A DNA stretch of 64,000 bases from Deltaproteobacteria bacterium (GCA_011526105.1 WYAZ01000152.1:20380-84379), one strand, 5' to 3'; counted from the first letter of the stretch, positions 34,972-44,656 are shown. The notes: a model not told the origin generated them from the sequence alone. A program made the numbers and translations.

Positions 34972-36933
34972 ATGAGACCCACCTCGAAAACGGCTTTGCT
35001 CCCGCCGCTCTTCGCGCTGCTCGCCGCTTGCGGCGGGGAGCCGCCCCCACCCAACGTGGTCTATGCGGACCCCGAGCCGGGCCTCGCGGCTTCTCCGCGG
35101 TGGCTCACCTTCACCTGCGTCGAGCCGGGCTGCGAGACCACGTTGGTCGCCACGATCAACATCGTCGGCAATCGCGACGTCGCGATAAGGCGCGTCGTCG
35201 TCTCCGATCGCGACCGCACCGACTTCGAGATCGTCACCTCCGAGCCCACGCCCTTCGTGCTGAAGCGCCCGAACGTCTTCGAGATCCAGGTCACCTTCAA
35301 GCCGGACGGCGACCCGCGGCTCGGGGACGTGGACGTGCTCGTGACGTACACGGACGCCTCCGCGAACGAGTCCGAAGACCGACTCGCGCCCGGCGAGCTC
35401 GCGCTTCCTCTCGTGCGGCGGCTCGTGGGTGAGGCCGAGATGGTGGTCATGCCCGATCGCTTGGTCTTTGGGCCGGTGCTGCCGGACGAAGAGAAGGTGC
35501 TGCCGGTCGAGATCCACAACGTCGGCTTCGGCAACATCGGTCTGGTCCTCGAGTCCGTGCGCACCACGCTCGAAGACATCGAGATCCGCAATCTCCCCGA
35601 GAACGCCATCCTCCCGGGAGAGTCCTGGAACCTCGAGATCGCGTACACGCCCACTGACGAGCGCTTCACTGAAGGGGAGCTGATCATTCGCTCCGCCGAC
35701 CCTTTGGCCGAGCCGGTTCACGTAGCCATCCTCGGCACGAGCATCGCTCGGCCGGCGCTGCTCCTTCGGCCCGACAACGGGATCAGCTTCGGCGATCTGC
35801 CGGTGGGCACCATGGGCATGCGCACGCTCGAGCTCATCAACCAAGGCACCGAGGAGCTCGTGGTCCAGAACTTCGAGCTCACCGGGCAGAACCTCACCTT
35901 CCGACTGCCACGGAGCGCGACCGTGGCCGCCATCGCTCCGCTCGAGAGCGTGGAGGCGCTCATCACACTCGATGGCCAGATCGTAGGTCCCGTGATGGGC
36001 AACCTGCGCATGGCCACCAACGATCCGCTCGCGGTGATCGAGGACGTTCCGATCAGCGGACTCGTCACCGAGCCCCAGATCCAGGTGAACCCGGTCGCCA
36101 TGGACTTTGGCGCGGTGCCGCGTGGCTGGACGGTGCCGCGGGCGATGGAGATCCAGAACATCGGCTACGGTGAGCTCATCATCTCGGACGTAAACTTCCT
36201 GGTGGGCTCTTCGGACCTGTTCACCTTCAGGAGTCTTCCGGCGGTGCCCGCCACCCTCACCAACGGCCAGAGACTGGGCTTCGAGGTCGAGTTCCGCTCC
36301 GAGGTCGAAGCCAGCTTCGCCGCCACGCTCTCGGTGGAGTCAAACGACCCCAATACCCCGTCTTTCGAGGTTCAGCTCCAGGCCACCGGGGCCTCCTGCG
36401 ATCTCGGCTGTCCGATCAGCAACGGGACCCCATCGTGCGCTGCCGGAGTCTGCGCGATCGGCGCCTGCAACACCGGCTTCTATGACTCCGACTTGCAGGC
36501 CGCCAACGGCTGCGAGTGCCAAGAGATCGGCCAAGATCCGGGCGAGTTCTGCGCCGAGAGCATCTACCTTGGGCAGCTCGACGACGACGGAGACAATCGA
36601 ACCTTCACCGGCATCATCCCCACCGCGGGCGACATCGACATCATTCGCTTTCACGCCAAAGACTCGAGCCAGATCTTCTCGGATGACTTCGACGTTCGCA
36701 TCACCCTCAACAGCGCGGACCCCGGCATCCAGTTCTGCATCTATCGCTTTGGCACCGAAGACCATCAGAACGAGTGCTTCTTCACCGGGGAGAACTGCCC
36801 GTCGAACCGGAGCTATCGCCACGACGGGAGCCTGGGGCGAGAAGATGGCTCGGATTTCACCATCAAGATCTACCGCACCCAGAGCACGACGCCGAGCTGC
36901 ATCCCGTACAGCGTGTTCATGCGAAACGGTTAG
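34972..36933 (+). CDS. Second choice-of-anchor D (ASH/Ig-like) lipoprotein
   Basis: A 653-aa protein with lipobox LLAAC, starting 5 bp after the previous gene. At least four Ig-like ASH repeats are visible: 'RLVFGPVLPDEEKVLPVEI', 'GISFGDLPVGTMGMRTLEL', 'AMDFGAVPRGWTVPRAMEI', each followed by N-x-G. From about residue 475 a Cys-rich linker ('CDLGCPISNGTPSCAAGVCAIGAC') leads to a C-terminal beta-sandwich. It probably pairs with the preceding lipoprotein. The last 17 bp overlap the convergent SpoU gene. Confidence 0.8.
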   Translation: MRPTSKTALLPPLFALLAACGGEPPPPNVVYADPEPGLAASPRWLTFTCVEPGCETTLVATINIVGNRDVAIRRVVVSDRDRTDFEIVTSEPTPFVLKRPNVFEIQVTFKPDGDPRLGDVDVLVTYTDASANESEDRLAPGELALPLVRRLVGEAEMVVMPDRLVFGPVLPDEEKVLPVEIHNVGFGNIGLVLESVRTTLEDIEIRNLPENAILPGESWNLEIAYTPTDERFTEGELIIRSADPLAEPVHVAILGTSIARPALLLRPDNGISFGDLPVGTMGMRTLELINQGTEELVVQNFELTGQNLTFRLPRSATVAAIAPLESVEALITLDGQIVGPVMGNLRMATNDPLAVIEDVPISGLVTEPQIQVNPVAMDFGAVPRGWTVPRAMEIQNIGYGELIISDVNFLVGSSDLFTFRSLPAVPATLTNGQRLGFEVEFRSEVEASFAATLSVESNDPNTPSFEVQLQATGASCDLGCPISNGTPSCAAGVCAIGACNTGFYDSDLQAANGCECQEIGQDPGEFCAESIYLGQLDDDGDNRTFTGIIPTAGDIDIIRFHAKDSSQIFSDDFDVRITLNSADPGIQFCIYRFGTEDHQNECFFTGENCPSNRSYRHDGSLGREDGSDFTIKIYRTQSTTPSCIPYSVFMRNG

Positions 36934-37450
36934 CGCCACGCCAGCGGCGCATGACCTCGAAACACACGACCCCCATCGCCACGTGGACGTTGAGAGACGC
37001 GCCCTTGCCGTACATGGGCACGTAGACCGCTTCGTCGCAGAGCTCGAGCGCCTTCTTGGTCATGCCGTGGTCTTCGTGCCCGAGGACCAGCGCGACCTTC
37101 TCCGGGTAGGCCACCTCATCGTAGGGCACCGATTGATCGGTGAGCTCCACCGCGACGATGCGAAACCCCTCGGCCTTCAGGCGCGAAAGGACCTCGGTGA
37201 CCTCCTTGGTGTGCCCATGCGCCACGCGCGTCTCCTTCCCCCGGCCGATCTTGGAGATGAGCTTGTGGGGAGGGCTGGGGGTGATGCCGGCCAGCTCGAG
37301 CCGCGCCACCCCGGCCGCGTCGGCGATTCTGAACGCGGAGCCCACGTTCACCGGATCCTCCACGTCGTGCAGCACGACCACCAGAGCACCCGCTGGGGCC
37401 TTCAGGCCCTTTACGAAGCGCTTGAGCTCGGTCCCGCGTAGCTGTCGCAT
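36917..37450 (-). CDS. SpoU/TrmH-family RNA methyltransferase (short form)
   Basis: A 177-aa catalytic-domain-only SPOUT methyltransferase: 'LVVVLHDVEDPVNVGSAFRIADAAG', 'VALVLGHEDHGMTKKALELCDEAVYVPM' and 'SLNVHVAMGVVCFEVMRRW' form the SAM knot. ATG 37450 is chosen because a longer frame would cross the divergent aminopeptidase start. Probably a tRNA or rRNA ribose 2'-O-methyltransferase; target unknown. Confidence 0.88.
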   Translation of the reverse strand: MRQLRGTELKRFVKGLKAPAGALVVVLHDVEDPVNVGSAFRIADAAGVARLELAGITPSPPHKLISKIGRGKETRVAHGHTKEVTEVLSRLKAEGFRIVAVELTDQSVPYDEVAYPEKVALVLGHEDHGMTKKALELCDEAVYVPMYGKGASLNVHVAMGVVCFEVMRRWRGANRFA

Positions 37451-37525
37451 GCGCCGCACACTGTCTGCTTCGTTTCGGCCTGACAAGCGGTTGTGAAACG
37501 GACCCGAACCCGCTAACCAGATCCC

Positions 37526-39283
37526 GTGGCGCGATTGGATCCCCATTCCCATTGGGACGACGACCAGGCACGGGTCCAGCACATGGACCTCTCATTCATC
37601 ATCGACTTCGAGGCCCATCAGGTCGTCGCGCGGGCGACGCTCGACCTCTCGCGTCCCGCCGGTGGTGTGCTCGACCTCGACTCCAGAAATCTCGAGATCG
37701 AGGGCGTCTCGGACGCGCAGGGGCAAGCTTGCCGTTTCGAACTCGGTGAGGCCGATCCGATCAAAGGCCAGCGTCTCCGCGTCTTCACGGAGTCCGACCG
37801 GCTGATCGTTCGATACCGCAGCAGCAACGAAGCCAGCGCGCTGCAGTGGCTCTCGCCGGCGCAGACCGCGGGCGGAAACAAACCGTTCGTCTACACGCAG
37901 TGCCAAGCCATCCACGCTCGCTCGCTGATGCCCTGCCAAGACTCGCCTGGGGTTCGCATCACCTTTCGGGCAGAGATCGACGTCGACGTGGGCCTCAACC
38001 CGGTCATGGCGGCGGCTCAGGTCGCCAAAGCCATGCGCGCAGGCCGGCATCAGGTCACCTTCGAGATGCGTCAGCCGATCCCGCCGTACCTGTTTGCCTT
38101 CGCGGTGGGCGACCTCGAACGGCAAGAGCTCGGACGGCGTTCCGCGGTGTACGCCGAGCCCTCGCAGCTCTCGGCCGCCGCCACCGAGTTCAAAGAGGTG
38201 GAGGCGATGATTCGAGAGGCCGAGCGGCTCTTCGGCCCCTACGAGTGGGAACGCTTCGATATCCTCCTGATGCCGCCTTCATTCCCCTATGGCGGCATGG
38301 AGAACCCACGACTCACCTTCGTCACGCCCACGCTGCTCACCGGCGATCGTTCGCTGGTCAACGTGCTCGCCCATGAGCTCGCGCACTCTTGGACCGGCAA
38401 CCTGATCACCAACGCGACGCTCGAGCATTTCTGGCTCAACGAAGGCTTCACCGTCTACGCGGAGCGTCGAATCCTCGAGGCGCTCGAGGGCAAAGAGCGC
38501 GCGGAGCTCCACGCGGCCCTTGGCTACGCAGGCTTGCTCGATGACATCGAGCGCTTCGGCGCAGACTCCCCTCTTACCCAGCTCCACACGAAGCTCGAAG
38601 GCCAGGATCCTGACGTCGTGTTCAGCTTGGTGCCCTATGAAAAGGGGTACCTGCTGCTGCGCCTCATCGAAGAGAACGTGGGTCGAAAAGCCTTCGATCG
38701 CTTCCTGCGCAAGTACATCGAGACCTTCCGCTTTCAATCGATCATCAGCGAAGACTTCGTAGCCCTATTGCGTGATGAACTCCCTGGCATCGAGAACAGC
38801 TTGGACCTGCCGCGCTGGCTCGAGGCTCCGGGCATGCCCCCGGACGCACCGCAGCCAAGCTCGCCACGGCTCGATGCGGTCCGCGCGCTCGGCAAACGAG
38901 TGGAGGCGGGGGACCTCCCCGAGCGAGAGCTCGAGGGCCTGAGCCCCCTCGACTGGCAGGTGCTCATCGAGTCTCTGCCCAAACGCCTGCCAAAGCAGAC
39001 GCTGCACGCGCTCGACTCTGCCTTTCACCTTTCGAAGAACGGGAACGCCGAGATCCGCGTGGGCTATCTGACACGAGCGGCGCACTCCGGGGATGAGTCC
39101 GCCCACCCCGCCATCGAAGAGACGCTGCTCTCGGTCGGCCGCCTCAAGTACCTGAGGCCGCTCTACCTCGGGCTCGAAGCAGGTGGCGACTCCGGCCGGG
39201 CGCTCGCGCGCGCGATCTTCAAGCGCGCTCGGCCACGCTACCATCCGCTTGCCGTCCGCGTGCTCGAGGGCTTGCTTTCGTGA
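37526..39283 (+). CDS. M1-family metalloaminopeptidase (leukotriene A4 hydrolase-like)
   Basis: A 585-aa gluzincin: 'YGGMENPRLTF' (GxMEN substrate-binding), HELAH at residues 283-287 and Glu306 in 'LNEGFTVYAERR' complete the HExxH-x18-E zinc site. 'YEKGYLLL' holds the catalytic Tyr. The C-terminal helical region (about 460-585) resembles the LTA4H C-terminal domain (PF09127-like). Cytosolic, no signal peptide. The GTG start at 37526 sits 75 bp from the divergent SpoU start; the next gene overlaps by 4 bp (GTGA). Confidence 0.92.
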   Translation: MARLDPHSHWDDDQARVQHMDLSFIIDFEAHQVVARATLDLSRPAGGVLDLDSRNLEIEGVSDAQGQACRFELGEADPIKGQRLRVFTESDRLIVRYRSSNEASALQWLSPAQTAGGNKPFVYTQCQAIHARSLMPCQDSPGVRITFRAEIDVDVGLNPVMAAAQVAKAMRAGRHQVTFEMRQPIPPYLFAFAVGDLERQELGRRSAVYAEPSQLSAAATEFKEVEAMIREAERLFGPYEWERFDILLMPPSFPYGGMENPRLTFVTPTLLTGDRSLVNVLAHELAHSWTGNLITNATLEHFWLNEGFTVYAERRILEALEGKERAELHAALGYAGLLDDIERFGADSPLTQLHTKLEGQDPDVVFSLVPYEKGYLLLRLIEENVGRKAFDRFLRKYIETFRFQSIISEDFVALLRDELPGIENSLDLPRWLEAPGMPPDAPQPSSPRLDAVRALGKRVEAGDLPERELEGLSPLDWQVLIESLPKRLPKQTLHALDSAFHLSKNGNAEIRVGYLTRAAHSGDESAHPAIEETLLSVGRLKYLRPLYLGLEAGGDSGRALARAIFKRARPRYHPLAVRVLEGLLS

Positions 39284-40485
39284 GCGAGGCGGCGGCGATC
39301 GATGCCCTCGCCCACCGTCTTCGGCCCCACTACTCTCGGTTTCTCGCCCATCGGCCGAGCGAGGTGCTCCTGACCGCGCACTCGCACCAGGCGTGGCCGG
39401 ATGTCTCCCGGGATGCCCAGCTCGAAGCTTGGGACGACGCCGCCCGGCTCGTGGACGGCAAGTGGAGTCGCGTGTTCTCTGAGATTATCCCCGCGTTCCG
39501 CGCCCAGGTCGCAAAGCGCCTCGGAACTACACGCGCGACAGACCTCGCGATCGCACCGAACACGCACGAGTTGGTGTACCGCCTCGCGAGCTGCTTCCCT
39601 CCAAACGCCACCGTGCTCACCACCGACCAAGAGTTCCACAGCCTGCGGCGTCAGCTCGACCGACTGGGCGAGGACGGCACCCACGTCGTCCGCGTGCCCG
39701 TGAGCCCAGAGCATGATCGCGACGCCTCGAGCTTCGCCCAACGCTTTCAAGCTGCGCTGCACGAGCACCGGCCCGCGTGGGCGGCGCTCTCGATGGTCTT
39801 CTACACGAACGCGCGACTGCTCCGCGCACTGCCGGAGATCCTCGAGACCGCGAGTTCACTCCGTATCCCGGTTCTCGTGGACTGCTACCACGCCTTTAAT
39901 GCGGTGCCGCTCGCGGTCGACCTCTGGCCGGGCACGGTCTTCGTCACCGCCGGCGGCTACAAATACGCGCAGTTGGGTGAGGGTGCCTGCTTCATGCTTC
40001 TTCCCGCCGAGGCCGAGCGCTTCCGGCCACGCTCCACCGGCTGGTTCTCCGACTTCGCACGCCTCGCTTCGAGTGATCACCGCGTCCGCTACGGAGACGG
40101 GGGCGATCGTTTCTTTGGCTCCACGTTCGATCCAACCCCTTTGTATCGAGCGCTCCGCACCTTCGAGCACTTCGATGCCCTGGGTCTGTCGGCCTCGGTC
40201 CTGAGGGCCCAGTCCGTGCGGCAGACCGAACATCTCTTGCGAGGCGCGGAGGCTCGTCATCTCGGAGCCAAGGGGCTCCAACTCGCGAGCCCGCGGGCTC
40301 CGGAAGACCGCGGAGCCTTCGTGGCGTTCGAGACCGAGGACGCCCAGCGCCTGCAAGCTGGGCTCGCGGCGCGCGGGATTCACACCGACGCCCGAGGCAC
40401 GCTCCTTCGTCTGGGACCGGCACCCTACACCACGGTGGCCGAGATGGATCGAGCGCTCGACGCTTTGACCGATCTTTCGAGGTAG
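39280..40485 (+). CDS. Kynureninase-like PLP enzyme (aminotransferase class V fold)
   Basis: A 401-aa fold-type I PLP enzyme. 'TDLAIAPNTHELVYRLAS' forms the cofactor pocket, 'VLVDCYHAFNAVPLAVD' holds the Asp and His, and the PLP lysine lies in 'VTAGGYKYAQLGEG', as in kynureninases. The C-terminal small domain has 'GIHTDARGTLLRLGPAPYTT'. No other tryptophan-catabolic gene is nearby, so the real substrate may differ. Translationally coupled to the aminopeptidase (GTGA). Confidence 0.8.
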   Translation: MSEAAAIDALAHRLRPHYSRFLAHRPSEVLLTAHSHQAWPDVSRDAQLEAWDDAARLVDGKWSRVFSEIIPAFRAQVAKRLGTTRATDLAIAPNTHELVYRLASCFPPNATVLTTDQEFHSLRRQLDRLGEDGTHVVRVPVSPEHDRDASSFAQRFQAALHEHRPAWAALSMVFYTNARLLRALPEILETASSLRIPVLVDCYHAFNAVPLAVDLWPGTVFVTAGGYKYAQLGEGACFMLLPAEAERFRPRSTGWFSDFARLASSDHRVRYGDGGDRFFGSTFDPTPLYRALRTFEHFDALGLSASVLRAQSVRQTEHLLRGAEARHLGAKGLQLASPRAPEDRGAFVAFETEDAQRLQAGLAARGIHTDARGTLLRLGPAPYTTVAEMDRALDALTDLSR

Positions 40486-40489
40486 AGTT

Positions 40490-41410
40490 CTAACGACGCG
40501 CGAACTGGACCTTCGCCTTGGGGGCGAGGCCGGACTTCTGAAGCAAGCGCATCGCTTCCTGCTCGAGCAAGGGGTGAATGCGCTTCTGTCCCACGAACAT
40601 GGCGGCGAGCTGCGGCGAGATCTCCTGCAGCGACTTGAGCGCCTTCTTCATGCCCTGGATGTTCTGCCGATGGGCGCAGGTGAAGGCCCGAGCGCGGAGG
40701 AGCTGAAGTCGAACGTCCGCGAGATCCTTTTCGTCCTCGTTGTACTTGTCGAGGAGCTCGCCGGCTTCGATCGGGTTGCCCGAGCGCGCCCAGGCCTCGG
40801 CGACGACCGCGGCGAATCCGGCGCGGGTCTTGGGATCGGGCGCCTTCGCGAGATCCATCTGGTCGGCGAGCTCACGAGCCTTACCTACCTCGTGAAGCTG
40901 CAGGTGAATGGTGCCGCGCATCGCCCTCACCTGGAGGGCGATCAGCTTCTGGGCTTTCTCGAGATCGACCTTCTCCAGCGTCACGAGGGCCGCGCGGGGA
41001 TCGTCCTGCATCTCGAGCTGGGCCTTGGCGAGGATGGCGGCCGAGTCGCCCTTTTCGACCTTCGCTTCGAGCTTGCCGAGGCGCACAGAGCGCTCTTCGT
41101 CGCTCATCTCATCACCGGTGAGCAGCGCGCCCATCTCCTCCGACTTCGTCAGGTTGCGCCGAACGAGAAAGGCGGCGATCGCGACCGCCAGCGTGAGCAC
41201 GCCCGCCACCCACAGAGGGATCACGGAATCGAGGCCGCTGTAGAAGCCGAACGCGAGCGCCCAGCTCACCACAACCACGCCGAGCGCGACCTTGGCCGCA
41301 GTCAGGAGCTGGCGCCGGGCTTGCCCGAGCGCATCCCCCTTGGGCCGGGCCAGTGCCTTCAGGGCCTCGCGGTCATCCTTCTCGCGCTGTTTCTTGGAGA
41401 CCTTGCTCAC
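40490..41410 (-). CDS. Membrane protein with two TM helices and TPR-like cytoplasmic domain
   Basis: A 306-aa protein: basic N-terminus (SKKQREKDD), two TM helices (about 38-60 'LLTAAKVALGVVVVSWALAF' and 65-85 'PLWVAGVLTLAVAIAAFLV'), then an all-helical region rich in TPR-like hydrophobic spacing ('ADVRLQLLRARAFTCAHRQN'). No catalytic motif. I choose GTG 41410; a TTG at 41473 would add 21 codons with poor third-position GC. Confidence 0.7.
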   Translation of the reverse strand: MSKVSKKQREKDDREALKALARPKGDALGQARRQLLTAAKVALGVVVVSWALAFGFYSGLDSVIPLWVAGVLTLAVAIAAFLVRRNLTKSEEMGALLTGDEMSDEERSVRLGKLEAKVEKGDSAAILAKAQLEMQDDPRAALVTLEKVDLEKAQKLIALQVRAMRGTIHLQLHEVGKARELADQMDLAKAPDPKTRAGFAAVVAEAWARSGNPIEAGELLDKYNEDEKDLADVRLQLLRARAFTCAHRQNIQGMKKALKSLQEISPQLAAMFVGQKRIHPLLEQEAMRLLQKSGLAPKAKVQFARR

Positions 41411-41504
41411 GGGCCTCGGAGGTACCCCAGATGCCCGTTCCCCCCCAAGCGTTTTTGCCGGTGCCCTGGCCAACCAGTCTGGCCCTGGCTATTCTCCCGC
41501 CGCA

Positions 41505-42368
41505 GTGCGGCTCTTTGATACCCTATTTCGGGGCGCGGGGGAGACCCGGCAGAAGGAGGCGCTCATCGATCTCCTGCTCATGGCTTCGATGGCGGACGGG
41601 GTCGTCAGCCAGGGTGATCTCGACCGGATAGCCCGGGCGATCGAGACCGAGTCCGCGCTCTCGGGCATCGAGTGGGACCGCGTTCAAGAGCGGATCCCCG
41701 GGATTGAGGAGGACGCACCCCTGTTCTCCGAGACCCGCGCAAGGGTCGCCCGCACGCTGCGAAGTGCTCAGCTCCAGGCGCTGGGGCTCCAGCTCGCGGC
41801 CGAGTTCTTCGGTGAGCCCCTCGCCGATGAAGAGAAGGCGCTGCTCCGGAGCCTCGCCGAAGCCTTCGAGTTCGATGACGACACCACCGAAGACCTGATC
41901 GTTCCTTGGCGGAAGATCGATCCGCTTCAGTCCGGCTACCGAAGGTGTCGCTTCAACGATCCCGAGGGCAACAAGCATCTGAGTCTGGCGGAGGCGCTGG
42001 CCGATGCATCCGACGACGAGGAGCTGGGGCTGCTCAGCTTCAAGCTGGCCGCTGCGCGGGCGGCCCTCACCTCGCTGCCCGAAGGGGCGGAGCTGGTGTC
42101 CGTAGGGGAGAGCGTCGAGATTGGTGAGGACCTCTTCCGAGTGGACGCGCTCATCCGCCAAGGCGAGCAGTCTTTCGTAGCCCGCTTCCTCGATGAGAAC
42201 GAGGCCATGTACCCGAGGGAACATGCGCTGCTCCCCGAAGTCCTCGAGCGAATGGAGTCCACCGTGTCTATCTACGTGGGCTTCGCAGGGGCTCTGGCCC
42301 CTCCGGATGAAGGGGCGCTGCAGCTCCTGGATCCGGCACGCGTCCGGACCCAGAAGCTCGAGCTCTGA
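41505..42368 (+). CDS. TerB-like domain protein
   Basis: A 287-aa protein whose first 150 residues resemble the TerB tellurite-resistance helical fold ('EALIDLLLMASMADGVVSQGDLDRIARAIE', shown partly, and 'DEEKALLRSLAEAFEFDDDT'). TerB-like domains bind metal through acidic helices and occur in many stress and membrane-linked systems. The C-terminal part (about 150-287) is acidic and unknown. GTG 41505 is chosen; upstream codons look non-coding. Confidence 0.7.
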   Translation: MRLFDTLFRGAGETRQKEALIDLLLMASMADGVVSQGDLDRIARAIETESALSGIEWDRVQERIPGIEEDAPLFSETRARVARTLRSAQLQALGLQLAAEFFGEPLADEEKALLRSLAEAFEFDDDTTEDLIVPWRKIDPLQSGYRRCRFNDPEGNKHLSLAEALADASDDEELGLLSFKLAAARAALTSLPEGAELVSVGESVEIGEDLFRVDALIRQGEQSFVARFLDENEAMYPREHALLPEVLERMESTVSIYVGFAGALAPPDEGALQLLDPARVRTQKLEL

Positions 42369-42371
42369 GCT

Positions 42372-44018
42372 CTAGAGACAGAGCCCGTAGGCGTCGAAGG
42401 GGGGCACCGTGTCATACGCCGTGCAGGTCTCGGCGGCCTGGCACGTCGTCGGACTCGTGGGATTGCAGTAGGCGAGACAGCTCGCCGCGCCGTAGCCCCG
42501 ACAGATGTTTGCGTTGCAGAACTGCCCGAACGGGCACTCCCCGTCGTTGTTGCACGCGGACGGCTCCTCCTGGCAAACCGTGCCCGGCCCGCAGTCCGTA
42601 TTGTTCGTGCCAATGCCGAGGACATCCGAGCAGTCACCGTTGGCGGCCAGGGCGCCCGAGCTGAGACGGCAGCTCTCGAGGGGCTGTCCGGCCACGGAGA
42701 ACAACGCGCATGTCTGACCGCTCGGGCAGGCCGGGGTACCGGTGTTGATGCCGCAGGGCTGATGACACACCGCGGTCTGGCCAAGCTGCACGCAAGCCTG
42801 ACCTGCGGTCGCACAAGCCGGAGCGCCGGTGCAGGTGGTGCCGAGGCTCTCGCGGCATACGTTGAACAGACAGAGGTCCGTGCCGGGGCACTGCAGTCCG
42901 CGATCGGCGCCGCAAGGCCCGTTGCGGGTGCTGACCGCGTTGCACAAGCCGTACACGTTGGAGGTGGGATCCGCGGGATCACCACCGACCGCGATCTCAT
43001 CGTTGCACGACGGGTACGGCCCTTGAGCAACGCAGGTCGGCGGATCGAGATCGGGGTTCGTGCTCGAGGCCCGAGCGAGGCAGAGCGGCCAACACACGCC
43101 GGGGGAACCGGCGAAGTTTCCGTCCGAAGGAACGAAGAACAGGTTGCCGGGGGTGGGGTCACACACCCCGAGCTCGATGGTGCCGTCCAAGACCTCGAAG
43201 GCGCCGACCGTGTTCACGCAGCGGCCGTTGGTGGGCCCGAGGTCGAACGCGTCCGCGCAGTCTAGACCGACGCCCGTGCACGCCGCGTTCGTCCCGTTGG
43301 GCTGGTTCGCCCCCACGTCGCAGCTGGCGAGGCAGATGCCCGTGGTGCTGCCCGGGTTCTGCGGATCGGTGTTCTGACACACCAGGCCCGGACGTTGACG
43401 GCAGTCGTTTGCCTGCGGGTTGCAGGCTTCGTTCTCATTCGCGCCGAAGCCAAAGCCAGCGTCGGGCTGGTTGCCGACATCGGCGACGCCGGTGTCTGGG
43501 GCGCCGGTGTCTGGCGTGCCGGTGTCTGGCGTGCCGGTGTCGGCAGGACCGACATCTGCGGGTGTTCCACCGTCGACGTCCCCGGCATCCGTCGGAGTGC
43601 CGGCGTCCTCCGGCGTACCAGAATCGGTCGGTGCAGCGCCGTCTGGGTCGACGCCCGCATCGGTCGGCACGTTCGCTTCACACACCGCGCCCGTCCAATT
43701 GTAGCCAGGCTCGCAGCCGGCCAAGCAGGTGCAGGCCGGCGCAGCACTACGGAGCTGGTTCGGCACACACCCGTTGGGGTTCTGATCGCAGTTGGTGATC
43801 ACCCCGGTGTCGACGACACCCGTATCTGTCACCACCACGCCGGTGTCGACGGGCACACCGCTGTCGGCGAGGGGACTTCCGGAGTCGAAGGTGACGAAGC
43901 CCGAGTCTTTGACGCCCGGTCCGACGTCAATACCGGGCTGGGTCCCGCCGTCGTCGCCGCAGGCCGCGAGGCCGAGCGCGAGGAAGATGCCGAGTGTGTG
44001 GCTGATTGTGGTCTTCAT
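42372..44018 (-). CDS. Cys-rich lipoprotein with Asp-Thr-Gly repeats
   Basis: A 548-aa protein with lipobox LAAC ('LALGLAACGDD'). The first 200 residues are low-complexity Asp/Thr/Gly/Pro/Val ('DTGVVVTDTGVVDTGV', 'PADTGTPDTGTPDTGAPDTG'), a likely extended surface stalk typical of myxobacteria. Residues about 195-548 contain more than 25 Cys in short disulfide modules such as 'CNPQANDCRQRPGLVC' and 'CGPGTVCQEEPSACNNDGEC'. Function unknown; probable surface structural protein. ATG 44018 sits directly before the signal peptide. Confidence 0.8.
   Translation of the reverse strand: MKTTISHTLGIFLALGLAACGDDGGTQPGIDVGPGVKDSGFVTFDSGSPLADSGVPVDTGVVVTDTGVVDTGVITNCDQNPNGCVPNQLRSAAPACTCLAGCEPGYNWTGAVCEANVPTDAGVDPDGAAPTDSGTPEDAGTPTDAGDVDGGTPADVGPADTGTPDTGTPDTGAPDTGVADVGNQPDAGFGFGANENEACNPQANDCRQRPGLVCQNTDPQNPGSTTGICLASCDVGANQPNGTNAACTGVGLDCADAFDLGPTNGRCVNTVGAFEVLDGTIELGVCDPTPGNLFFVPSDGNFAGSPGVCWPLCLARASSTNPDLDPPTCVAQGPYPSCNDEIAVGGDPADPTSNVYGLCNAVSTRNGPCGADRGLQCPGTDLCLFNVCRESLGTTCTGAPACATAGQACVQLGQTAVCHQPCGINTGTPACPSGQTCALFSVAGQPLESCRLSSGALAANGDCSDVLGIGTNNTDCGPGTVCQEEPSACNNDGECPFGQFCNANICRGYGAASCLAYCNPTSPTTCQAAETCTAYDTVPPFDAYGLCL
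43485..43544 (-). repeat. 15-bp tandem repeat encoding (D/T)TG pentapeptides
   Basis: Four near-identical copies of a 15-bp unit with core GCCGGTGTCTGG on the plus strand, encoding PDTGT/PDTGA on the minus strand within the lipoprotein stalk. Copy number may vary by slippage. A more degenerate block lies at about 43795-43860. Confidence 0.75.
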
Positions 44019-44071
44019 GGTGAGCGATACCTCATACGAACGAGAAAGAGCGATCTTCCCTCTGGAGGGAG

Positions 44072-44656
44072 TCAGGCGCCAGGTTGAAGCTGGCCGGACT
44101 GAGCCCCCGCCGGAAGAGCGTGTACCCGACCATAGATGTTGGCCATGAACAGGACTGCGAACGGCATCAAGAGGATGCTGCCGACGACGGGAACGACCGA
44201 GCCCAGACCGACGATCACTGCGCCGATCAGGCTTCCGACGAGCACCACCACCCAGCTCGCCTTGACGATCTCGATGCTGCGCTTGATCGCCTCGATCGGC
44301 GAGGCATCCTCGGCCGCCATGACGTACGGTGCGAGCCCCGTGAAGAACGCGAAGATGAGCCCTGGAATGACGAGGAGGAGGGAGCCGACGAAGACCCCAA
44401 TGCCGATGATGAAGAAAAGGACAAACGCGCGGATGGCGGCCTCGACCCCCGGCCACACCTGGTTGATCTCGATCTTCTCCCCCTTCGTGGCTCGAAGGGC
44501 CATTCGGAACATCGCGAAGATGAACGGGGGGCAGAAGATGAGGGTCACCGTGGACAACAGCGACGCCACGAGCAGCGGCACCAGATTCTCGGATTTGGTC
44601 CCGGTCTCGAACGAGTCTTTGAGGAGCTTCACGTAGTCGACTTCTTGATTGGCCAT
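44072..44656 (-). CDS. Four-TM membrane protein of unknown function
   Basis: A 194-aa protein with an acidic N-terminus followed by about four TM helices ('VPLLVASLLSTVTLIFCPPF', 'AFVLFFIIGIGVFVGSLLL', 'GLIFAFFTGLAPYVMA', 'VVVLVGSLIGAVIVGLGSVV'), loosely like DUF975 or glycerophosphodiester-phosphodiesterase membrane domains. A good SD (GGGAGGG) precedes ATG 44656. Role unknown. Confidence 0.7.
   Translation of the reverse strand: MANQEVDYVKLLKDSFETGTKSENLVPLLVASLLSTVTLIFCPPFIFAMFRMALRATKGEKIEINQVWPGVEAAIRAFVLFFIIGIGVFVGSLLLVIPGLIFAFFTGLAPYVMAAEDASPIEAIKRSIEIVKASWVVVLVGSLIGAVIVGLGSVVPVVGSILLMPFAVLFMANIYGRVHALPAGAQSGQLQPGA

Noticed and set aside
43395..44087. Plus-strand open frame (230 aa) opposite the Cys-rich lipoprotein
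   Set aside because: No signal peptide or motif, while the minus frame has a lipobox and ordered Cys modules.
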